From COMBO-56-21 sp041559015 (GTDB lineage Archaea > Thermoplasmatota > Thermoplasmata > UBA10834), in contig JBFFED010000035.1 of assembly GCA_041559015.1 (NCBI GenBank), forward strand, positions 1-21,008: a DNA stretch of 21,008 nucleotides, in the 5' to 3' direction. A model generated the notes under the pieces. It searched no databases. It worked only from the letters and a program-made list of their open reading frames with translations, and was not told the DNA's origin. The position numbers and the translations under genes are program-made. This document shows positions 14,725-21,008 of the stretch, piece by piece (the stretch's first letter is position 1; every line of letters starts with the position of its first letter).

Positions 14725-15999
14725 ATGCGCTCGTACAAGCAAGTATCTCTCTGGAAGAACGTCCCCAAGAAGGATTGGGACGATTGGAAGTGGCAGATCA
14801 GGAACCGCGTCACCGCCCTTGAGCAGCTCAAGGAGGTCATCAACCTCACGCCTGACGAGGAACAGGGCGTGCGCGAGTCCCTGAAAGTCCTGAGGATGGC
14901 CATCAGCCCGTACTTCGCGATGCTGATGGACCCGGACGACCCGAACTGTCCGATCAGGATGCAGGCGGTGCCGACAGTCAAGGAGATTGACTTCAGCGCC
15001 TCAGATATGGAGGACCCGCTCTTCGAGGACATCGATTCGCCGACTCACGGCCTGACGCACAGGTATCCGGATAGGGTGTTGTTTCTGATAACCGACATGT
15101 GCGGGAACTACTGCAGGCACTGCACCCGCAGGAGGTTCGCCGGACACAAGGACAAGCAGGCCGACAGGTCCGCGATCGACTCCTCCATTAAGTACATCAG
15201 GGAGCACAAGGAGGTCAGGGACGTGCTGCTCTCGGGAGGGGACGGACTGATGGTCTCCGACGCAATGCTCGAGGACATCATAAGGCGCCTCAGGGCGATA
15301 GACCATGTGGAGATCGTAAGGATAGGCAGCAGGGCGCCGTGCACGCTCCCGCAGCGAGTGACGCCGCAGCTCTGCAAGATGCTGGCAAAGTACCACCCGA
15401 TCTGGCTCAACACGCACTTCAACCACCCGAAGGAGATCACCCCGGAGTCCAGGCGCGCGGTCGAGATGCTCGCCGACCACGGTATACCAGTAGGGAACCA
15501 GTCCGTACTCCTGAAGGGAGTCAACGACTGCCCGACTATCATGAAGAAGCTCTCGCACGAGCTCGTCAAGATGAGGTGCAGGCCGTACTACTACTATCAG
15601 TGTGACCTGTCCAAGGGCATCGAGCACTTCAGGACGGATGTGGCCAAGGGAGTCGAGATAGCCGAGGCATTGAGAGGACACACATCCGGATTCTCAGTCC
15701 CCACATTCATCGTAGATGCCCCTGGCGGGGGCGGCAAGATACCGGTCGGCCCCAACTACCTAATCTCGATGTCTGACAGGAGGGTCGTCCTGAGGAACTA
15801 CGAGGGAGGCACGTTCACATACCCTCAGCCGAAGGACCGCACGAGCACTTGTCCTCGGAACTGCAAGCTCTGCGAGGACTACAGCAGCATCGAGAGCAGG
15901 GAAGGCGTTGCGGGGGTACTCTCTGGGAAGAAGATGTGCCTCGTGCCCCAGGGGACTCTCCGAGAGACGAGACGAAAAGCATATCGGAAGAAGAAATGA
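14725..15999 (+). CDS. kamA: Lysine 2,3-aminomutase (radical SAM, PLP)
   Basis: A 424-residue radical-SAM enzyme that interconverts L-lysine and L-beta-lysine, close to the length of the clostridial enzyme. C126, C130 and C133 (CGNYCRHC) bind the iron-sulfur cluster, followed by TRRRFAG and the SAM-contact LLSGGDGL. K338 in DAPGGGGKIPVGPNY is the PLP lysine. D294 (QCDLSKG) and D331 (IVDAPGG) match the two aspartates that hold the lysine side-chain amine in the clostridial enzyme; glutamate 2,3-aminomutase has Lys and Asn there, so lysine is the predicted substrate. C269 together with C376, C380 and C383 resemble the zinc site that joins subunits. TGGAGG lies 8 bases before the ATG. The beta-lysine acetyltransferase usually paired with it in archaea (AblB) is absent here; the SAM synthetase gene follows. 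Confidence 0.93.
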   Translation: MRSYKQVSLWKNVPKKDWDDWKWQIRNRVTALEQLKEVINLTPDEEQGVRESLKVLRMAISPYFAMLMDPDDPNCPIRMQAVPTVKEIDFSASDMEDPLFEDIDSPTHGLTHRYPDRVLFLITDMCGNYCRHCTRRRFAGHKDKQADRSAIDSSIKYIREHKEVRDVLLSGGDGLMVSDAMLEDIIRRLRAIDHVEIVRIGSRAPCTLPQRVTPQLCKMLAKYHPIWLNTHFNHPKEITPESRRAVEMLADHGIPVGNQSVLLKGVNDCPTIMKKLSHELVKMRCRPYYYYQCDLSKGIEHFRTDVAKGVEIAEALRGHTSGFSVPTFIVDAPGGGGKIPVGPNYLISMSDRRVVLRNYEGGTFTYPQPKDRTSTCPRNCKLCEDYSSIESREGVAGVLSGKKMCLVPQGTLRETRRKAYRKKK

Positions 16000-16040
16000 C
16001 CGATTCTGGAGACTGCTGGCCTTCCACGGCCGCTCACTCC

Positions 16041-16052
16041 GAAAAGGTTAAG
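16041..16052 (+). promoter_or_regulatory. Possible BRE/TATA promoter of the SAM synthetase gene
   Basis: GAAAAGGTTAAG in the 96-base gap after the aminomutase resembles an archaeal BRE plus TATA element and would place initiation near 16073, about 23 bases before the ATG. The SAM synthetase gene may therefore be transcribed separately. Confidence 0.4.
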
Positions 16053-16095
16053 AGCGGAGAAGGATTCTTCCGGCCCACCTTTGTGAGATGAGCTG

Positions 16096-17292
16096 ATGGC
16101 TAGGAATGTTTTCATCGAGGAACTCGACCAGCTGCCGATTGAGAAGCAAGGCGTGGAATTCGTCGAGCGGAAGGGCATAGGGCACCCTGACAGCATAGCG
16201 GACGGCCTTGCGGAGAACGTGAGCCGGGCCCTGTCCAAGATGTACATAGAGAATTACGGCAGGATACTGCACCACAACACCGACGAGGTGGAGGTGGTCG
16301 GGGGACAGTCCGCTCCCAAGTTCGGCGGCGGGGCCATACTCGAACCCTGTTACGTGCTCCTCGTCGGAAGAGCGACGACCGAGGTGAACGGCGAGAGGCT
16401 GCCGTACAGGACCTGCGCCGTGAAAGCGGCGTATGACTACCTCGAGAAGAACTGCAAGCACCTGGACACCGAATGGGGGGTGACGATTGACTGCCGCATA
16501 GGTCAGGGAAGCGTCGACCTCAGGGGGGTTTACGAGACCAAACGCCTGCTCGCCAACGACACCTCTTTCGGAGTCGGGTTCGCGCCATTCAGCGAGACCG
16601 AGATGATCACGCTCGAGACGGAGAAGTACATCAACGGCAAGCTGTGCAAGTCCATGCCCGAACTCGGCGAGGATGTCAAGGTCATGGCCTGTCGGATGGG
16701 GGACAAGATCGACCTGACCATTGCGGTGGCGATGGTCGACTGCAGACTGGCCAACAAGAAGGAGTACAAGAACTCAGTAGAGCAACTCGTAGAAAGGGTC
16801 GAGGACTTCGCTCAGAAGTTCACTGAGAGGAAGCTCGCGGTCTACGTCAACACCGCGGATGACTACAAGAACAACATATTCTACCTGACCGTGTCCGGCC
16901 TCAGCATGGAGAACGGGGACGACGGCTCTGTCGGCAGAGGCAACCGGGCCAACGGGCTGATAACGCCGATGAGGCCCATGAGCATGGAGGCTTCCGCAGG
17001 CAAAAACCCTGTGACGCATGTCGGCAAGCTGTACAACATACTCGCGAACCAGGTGGCGAACGACATCGTGAAGGCTGGCAGAGGGGACATAGTCGAGGTG
17101 CACACGCGCATACTGTCCCAGATCGGCAAGCCGATCGACACCCCACAGGCGGCGAGTGCCAAGATGGTCTATGCGAACAACGTCAACCCGAAGAAGTACG
17201 AGCGGGACATGACCGCCCTATTCGATGACAGGCTCTCCAGGATAACCGAGTTGACCGACAAGATAGTCGCCGGGAAGATATCGGTGTTCTGA
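16096..17292 (+). CDS. mat: Archaeal-type S-adenosylmethionine synthetase
   Basis: A 398-residue methionine adenosyltransferase of the archaeal family, distinct in sequence from bacterial MetK. It makes S-adenosylmethionine from methionine and ATP in the cytoplasm. Family signatures are clear: ERKGIGHPDSIADGLAE near residue 24-40, HHNTDEVEVVGGQSAPKFGGG, IDCRIGQGSVDL, LANDTSFGVGFAPFSETE, and the late SMENGDDGSVGRGNRANGL followed by GKNPVTHVGKLYN. Length and motifs are normal, and the family supports the archaeal origin of the window. It lies directly after a SAM-using radical enzyme, though a housekeeping role is expected. Only a weak GATGAG precedes the ATG. Its 3' end is 12 bases from the convergent coiled-coil gene. 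Confidence 0.95.
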   Translation: MARNVFIEELDQLPIEKQGVEFVERKGIGHPDSIADGLAENVSRALSKMYIENYGRILHHNTDEVEVVGGQSAPKFGGGAILEPCYVLLVGRATTEVNGERLPYRTCAVKAAYDYLEKNCKHLDTEWGVTIDCRIGQGSVDLRGVYETKRLLANDTSFGVGFAPFSETEMITLETEKYINGKLCKSMPELGEDVKVMACRMGDKIDLTIAVAMVDCRLANKKEYKNSVEQLVERVEDFAQKFTERKLAVYVNTADDYKNNIFYLTVSGLSMENGDDGSVGRGNRANGLITPMRPMSMEASAGKNPVTHVGKLYNILANQVANDIVKAGRGDIVEVHTRILSQIGKPIDTPQAASAKMVYANNVNPKKYERDMTALFDDRLSRITELTDKIVAGKISVF

Positions 17293-17304
17293 CCCTGGAC
17301 TGGA

Positions 17305-20300
17305 TCACGCGGCCCCGTCCAGCTTCCTGATGTCCTCTTCCTTGGACTTCAGTATCTTCGCCAGGTCCGTCAGCTCGCCCTCGATGGTCTGGAGCCTCGC
17401 CCACTCGCCCTCGAGCTTGTGCTCGTCGCGGCGAATCTCCTCTTCCCTCTGCGAGAGCTTGAGATACAGCTCGTCCAGCTCGACCCGCCGCCTCTCCAGT
17501 TCCGTGATGGCCTTCTCGTCGAGCCCCTCGGCGAGGCCCTTCCTCGATGCCTCGATGTTGTCCCAGAGATCCTGAACCTCCGCCCGCTCCTTCTCGAGTT
17601 GCTCCATCTCGACCGCGACAGTCCTCTCTCTCGTCTCGATGTCCCTCTCGCGCTCCTTCAGGCGCTCCTCTAGGCCCCGGGCCTCCGATTCTCTTCGGAC
17701 CAGCTCGTCCTCTGTGACCTGCACCGCCTCGGCACTCGTCGATGCAACCTCCCTCGAGACCTCGGCAACCCTGACACGGACCTCCTCTTCGAGCTGCTCA
17801 CGCTTGCCAAGGATCTCCAGGCGCCATTTCTCGAGCTCGACCCTGAGCTGCTCGAGGCCATTCTCCTTCTGGTCCAGAAGGCCCCTCTCCTTCTCGAGGT
17901 CCATCTGCATCAGCTCGATCTCGGCTATGGTCTCCTCCAGGGACGATGTTCTGGAGAGGATCTCTCGCTCCTGCGCTGCAAGGGCCTCTCGCTCCCTGGC
18001 TATACCGTCCAGGACGCCCTTGTACTCGTCCATCGACCTGTCCGTCTCCTGTTCCCTCTGCCTGAAGGCGGCCCTCTCTTTCTCGAACTGCTCTGTCTCC
18101 ATGCGGAGCTTGTCCTCGTTCTGTTCGACCGAGATCATCCTCCTCTCGAGCTCGGAGGTGAGCTCTATGGCGGCAGACTCCTCCGCTCGCAGGCCTTCCT
18201 CCCTGGCCGCCAGGTTGGCCTCTCTCTCCTCGACGGACTTGAGCGTGTCCGCAACCTCGCCCCGGACGCCGTCCAGCTCCAATCGCAGCTTCTCGACGTC
18301 TGCAGATGCGGCGGCTGCCGCGGCCTCTCTCTCAGCTAGGGTGATTTCTCTGCTGGAGAGCGCCTCCTTGAGCTGCTCCAGCTCCGATGACCTCACCTCC
18401 ATCTCGTCCCTGGTACGTTCTATCTCGGACAGCGACTGCGCGACCGTGGCCCTCTCGTCCTGCAGGATCGTCCTCTCATCGTCGAGGCGCGCCTTCTCCG
18501 CCTCGATGGCCTTCAGTTCCGCCTCGAGTGTCGCCGAGCGGCCGTCCAGCTCTGCGTGCGCCTCTGCAAGGTTCTTCTTCGTCTCCTGCGCCCTCTGGCC
18601 AAGATCCGTCCTCTGGACCTCGAGGTCCTGCGCGAGGCTCTTGAGCTCCGTATCCCTGGCATGGAGCTTCGACTCGGACTCGGCGAGCTTCGTCTCAAGG
18701 TCCTTCAGCTCGGCCTCCTTCGCCGATATCTGAGAATGAGACTGGTTGAGTTCTTCCTCCACCTGTCCGAGACGTCTCTGTTCGGCCTCAGACTCCGCCC
18801 GGGAGGCCTTCAGGAGTTCCTCGATCCTCGCCAGCTCAGCCTCCTTGTCCTCGAGGCTGGAGTTGGACTCCGCCAAACGGAACTCCAGCTGCCTCAACGC
18901 GACGCCCCTTGACTCGAGATCGGCGCGCGATTCGGCGAGCTCCTGCTCCGACCTCTTGAGCTCGGACTCCTTTGCCTCGAGCTGTGAATGTGATTCTCTG
19001 AGCTCCTCCCCTTTCGCCATGAGTTCGGCACGAGAGGCGTTGAGTTCCCCTTCGAGCTCCTTGAGCTGGGCCTCACGATTCTGCAGGTTCGCTCGGGACT
19101 CCTTGAGCTCGGACTCCACCTTCTCAAGCTCGTCTCGCTTCGTCGTGAGGTCTCGTTCCGCCTCCACGAGCCGGGCCTCAAGCTCGCTCAGCTCCACCTG
19201 CTTGGTGGAGATGCCCTGAGCAGAGACTGTGATCGCGTGCTCCCGGGCGGATATCTCCTGATCCCGGGACTCGATCTCCTTCGCCTTCTCCTCCAGCTGC
19301 GCCTTGGTCGCCTCGAGTTCTGACCAACCGACCTCGGCGTCCTTGACGAGCTTGTCCTTCTCCTGTTGCAGGGACTCCCATTCCTGGGTCAGTGACGTGC
19401 GCTTGGATTCCAGGGCCTGCTTGTCCCTTTTCAGATTCTCGACCTGCTCGGCTATGGCTTTCTTGGCCGACTGGACCGCGGCCTCGGCCGCAGCAGCGGT
19501 CTTCTCCTTCTCTGCGAGTGTGTTCTCGGCCTCGATGATCTTCTGCTCGCGGGCGCTTGCCTCTTGCTCGGTCGCGGTCATCTTGCTCCTGACCGCCTCC
19601 AAGGACGCGGACTCCGCCTCGAGCGTCTTGCGCGTCTCCTCCAGCTCCTCGAGCTTGGATCCGTATTCGCTCTCCAATCGCGCCTTCTCCTCCTCGACCG
19701 ACTCTGAGAGGGCATCGAGCTCCGATTTGCGCGATTCCAGCTCGGATTCCCTCTTCTCGAACCCGGCATCCTTAGACTTGACCGAGCTGGAGATCTCATC
19801 TAGCTGCGATTTCCACTCCTCGAGCTCCGACTGCTGGGAGGCTATCTCTCTGGAACGAACCTCCAAGTCCGCTTTGCCCTTCTCGATGGCCTGCTCCTGC
19901 TCCAGGAGCTCGCTCCTCCTCGCCTCCAAGGCGTCCCTCTCTCCCTCCGAAGAGGCGAGCTGCTCCCTCATGAGCGTCTCCCTGTCCTCGAACTCGGCCC
20001 TCGCCCTGCTAAGCTCCTCCGTGGAGCGGTCCAGGTTCTCCTTCCTGACTGCCAGGTCCTTCTCGACCTGTTCGAGCGACTCGGCGCGCTTGTTCAGCTC
20101 CCTGCGCATGCCATCGAGAGTGACGCGCTCCTCGGCCATCTTCAGCTCGGAGGCCGCGACGTCACTTGCGCGCTGGTTCAGTATGCTCCTCATCTCATCG
20201 ACGGATATCGCCTTCTCCTCTGCCTCCCTGCGCTCCTCCTCGAGCTTGGCAATCTTCTCGTCGATCTCCTTCTGAGCCTCCGTGATCTGCCTCTCCGCCT

Positions 20301-21008
20301 CCGTCCTCTCCTGTTCGAAGGCGAGCCTCTCCTGCTCGAAGGAATTCCTCTCCTCGACTAGGTCCTCCCTCTCCTTCTGCGACTTGCGCTCGAAGGAGGA
20401 TTTCTCTTCGTTGAGTGACTCGAGGGACCTCTCGGCTTCAGCCCTGACAGCGCCTATCTCCTGCTCGATCTTCTTGACAGCCGCTTCGCGCTTGTCGAGG
20501 GCCTCCCTCATCTTCTGGATGCCGGCACTGCTCTCCTTCAGCTGCGCCTCCAGGTCGGATAGCGCCCTCGTCCTGGACTCGCCCTCGGACGACAGCCGGT
20601 CCTCGTCGGCCCTCACCTTCTCCTCTCGCCTCTGGAGCTCGGATGTCTTCTTCGCAAGCTCCACCCGGAGGGCCTCCATGTCCGCCTGGAACTTGTCGTG
20701 CTCCTTCCTGAGCTGCTCCTCTCGGGCCTTCGCAGCGGCGTCCAGCATGGCGGCCTTCTCCAGCGCCTGCTTCGAGTCCGTCTCCAAGGCGACGAGCGAC
20801 TTCTCGCGCCTGTCGAGTTCCTCCAGCTTCGTCCCGATGGCCTTCTCCCTCTCGCCCAGGGCCTGCTCCTGCGTGACCAACCTTGACTTCAGGCTCTCCA
20901 GCTCGTGGGTCAGCTTCGATATGGACTCCTCGCGCCCGTTCACGTCGGAGTTGAGGCGGTCGAGCTCGGACTTCGCCCGGGAGACCTCCTCCTCATGCGC
21001 CTTCCTCA
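17305..21008 (-). CDS. Giant coiled-coil protein (C-terminal part; 5' end beyond the window)
   Basis: At least 1,233 codons of uninterrupted reading frame, open to the right edge; the GTG at 20943 is internal and not a supported start. The protein is almost entirely Glu, Lys, Arg, Ser, Ala, Leu and Gln in heptad patterns. I found no proline and no cysteine in the visible part, so it could be one very long helix rod, about 180 nm if continuous. A block of 21-residue repeats lies at 18565-19110. No membrane segment, Walker motif or globular domain is visible, and the C-terminus (ending KLDGAA) is also coiled coil, so it is not a complete SMC or Rad50, which would need a C-terminal ATPase half. 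Possible roles include a cytoskeletal, cell-shape or chromosome-organising filament; function is not recognised. An N-terminal domain outside the window may define it. Confidence 0.85.
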   Translation of the reverse strand, partial: RKAHEEEVSRAKSELDRLNSDVNGREESISKLTHELESLKSRLVTQEQALGEREKAIGTKLEELDRREKSLVALETDSKQALEKAAMLDAAAKAREEQLRKEHDKFQADMEALRVELAKKTSELQRREEKVRADEDRLSSEGESRTRALSDLEAQLKESSAGIQKMREALDKREAAVKKIEQEIGAVRAEAERSLESLNEEKSSFERKSQKEREDLVEERNSFEQERLAFEQERTEAERQITEAQKEIDEKIAKLEEERREAEEKAISVDEMRSILNQRASDVAASELKMAEERVTLDGMRRELNKRAESLEQVEKDLAVRKENLDRSTEELSRARAEFEDRETLMREQLASSEGERDALEARRSELLEQEQAIEKGKADLEVRSREIASQQSELEEWKSQLDEISSSVKSKDAGFEKRESELESRKSELDALSESVEEEKARLESEYGSKLEELEETRKTLEAESASLEAVRSKMTATEQEASAREQKIIEAENTLAEKEKTAAAAEAAVQSAKKAIAEQVENLKRDKQALESKRTSLTQEWESLQQEKDKLVKDAEVGWSELEATKAQLEEKAKEIESRDQEISAREHAITVSAQGISTKQVELSELEARLVEAERDLTTKRDELEKVESELKESRANLQNREAQLKELEGELNASRAELMAKGEELRESHSQLEAKESELKRSEQELAESRADLESRGVALRQLEFRLAESNSSLEDKEAELARIEELLKASRAESEAEQRRLGQVEEELNQSHSQISAKEAELKDLETKLAESESKLHARDTELKSLAQDLEVQRTDLGQRAQETKKNLAEAHAELDGRSATLEAELKAIEAEKARLDDERTILQDERATVAQSLSEIERTRDEMEVRSSELEQLKEALSSREITLAEREAAAAAASADVEKLRLELDGVRGEVADTLKSVEEREANLAAREEGLRAEESAAIELTSELERRMISVEQNEDKLRMETEQFEKERAAFRQREQETDRSMDEYKGVLDGIAREREALAAQEREILSRTSSLEETIAEIELMQMDLEKERGLLDQKENGLEQLRVELEKWRLEILGKREQLEEEVRVRVAEVSREVASTSAEAVQVTEDELVRRESEARGLEERLKERERDIETRERTVAVEMEQLEKERAEVQDLWDNIEASRKGLAEGLDEKAITELERRRVELDELYLKLSQREEEIRRDEHKLEGEWARLQTIEGELTDLAKILKSKEEDIRKLDGAA
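18565..19110 (-). repeat. Tandem 21-residue (63-base) coiled-coil repeats
   Basis: Within the coiled-coil gene, 182 codons divide into eight 21-residue units plus one 14-residue piece. Example units are ELKESRANLQNREAQLKELE, ELAESRADLESRGVALRQLE, RLAESNSSLEDKEAELARIE and ELNQSHSQISAKEAELKDLE (each plus one residue). The consensus is roughly xLxESRAxLxxKExELxxLEx, three heptads per unit. Nucleotide identity between units is modest, so the repeats are old or kept by protein selection. Confidence 0.75.

Noticed and set aside
17639..20275. Long serine-rich open frames on the + strand (17639-18733 and 19304-20275)
   Set aside because: They are antisense shadows of the Glu/Leu/Lys-rich coiled-coil gene; GAG, CTC and GAC codons read backward give Ser, Leu and Val runs with no family features.
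20941..20943. GTG at 20943 as the start of the coiled-coil gene
   Set aside because: The frame stays open and coiled-coil-like upstream to the window edge, so the gene continues beyond it.
17305..21008. SMC or Rad50 chromosome-structure ATPase
   Set aside because: No Walker B, signature motif or globular C-terminal head is present; coiled coil continues to the stop codon.
1..21008. CRISPR array, tRNA genes, insertion sequences, toxin-antitoxin or phage genes
   Set aside because: No regular spaced repeats, tRNA arms, transposase motifs, terminal inverted repeats or small toxin-like pairs were seen.

Overview
The window looks like a compact, GC-rich archaeal chromosome segment. The evidence is the archaeal-type S-adenosylmethionine synthetase (about 400 aa), the archaeal-style thiolase / HMG-CoA-synthase-like / DUF35 trio, TATA-like boxes about 25-30 bases ahead of several genes (one suggesting a leaderless mRNA), frequent AGG arginine codons and very short gaps between genes. 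An uncultured Thermoplasmatota-like euryarchaeon is a reasonable guess, but this is inference: there is no rRNA or ribosomal marker here. I see no tRNA, rRNA, CRISPR array, insertion sequence, integrase or phage gene.

Layout. (1) 1-1447, + strand: the 3' part of a ribonuclease Z gene with an unusual metal motif, then a DUF1028 protein. (2) 1647-6117, + strand: two oligopeptide ABC-transporter ATPases, a P1-family self-processing aminopeptidase overlapping the second ATPase, and an M20 metallopeptidase. This looks like a peptide uptake and breakdown set, but it has no permease or binding protein here. (3) 6114-8708: a D-aminoacylase-type amidohydrolase on the - strand, divergent from a diaminopimelate-epimerase-family gene on the + strand, both starting around one AT-rich box. 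(4) 14396-8715, - strand: a six-gene operon with gaps of 2-12 bases, in transcription order thiolase, HMG-CoA-synthase-like protein, DUF35 Zn-ribbon/OB protein, CoA-transferase subunits A and B, and a class III aminotransferase resembling glutamate-1-semialdehyde aminomutase. (5) 14725-17292, + strand: lysine 2,3-aminomutase, then S-adenosylmethionine synthetase. (6) 17305 to the right edge, - strand: the C-terminal part (at least 1,233 codons) of a giant coiled-coil protein in which I find no proline and no cysteine, including a block of 21-residue (three-heptad) repeats.

How the genes may work together. Peptides, perhaps including D-amino-acid or isopeptide forms, would be imported and trimmed (region 2) and deacylated or epimerised (region 3). 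The most interesting part is regions 4 and 5. Lysine 2,3-aminomutase makes beta-lysine. A class III aminotransferase can turn a beta-amino acid into a beta-keto acid, a CoA-transferase can activate that acid, and a thiolase can cleave it to acetyl-CoA and a shortened acyl-CoA. The operon therefore reads as a possible archaeal beta-amino-acid (perhaps beta-lysine) degradation pathway. Its HMG-CoA-synthase homologue appears to lack all three classical catalytic residues (Glu, Cys and His replaced by Thr, Ser and Gln), so it is unlikely to be the mevalonate enzyme and may be a scaffold or a new catalyst within the thiolase-DUF35 complex.
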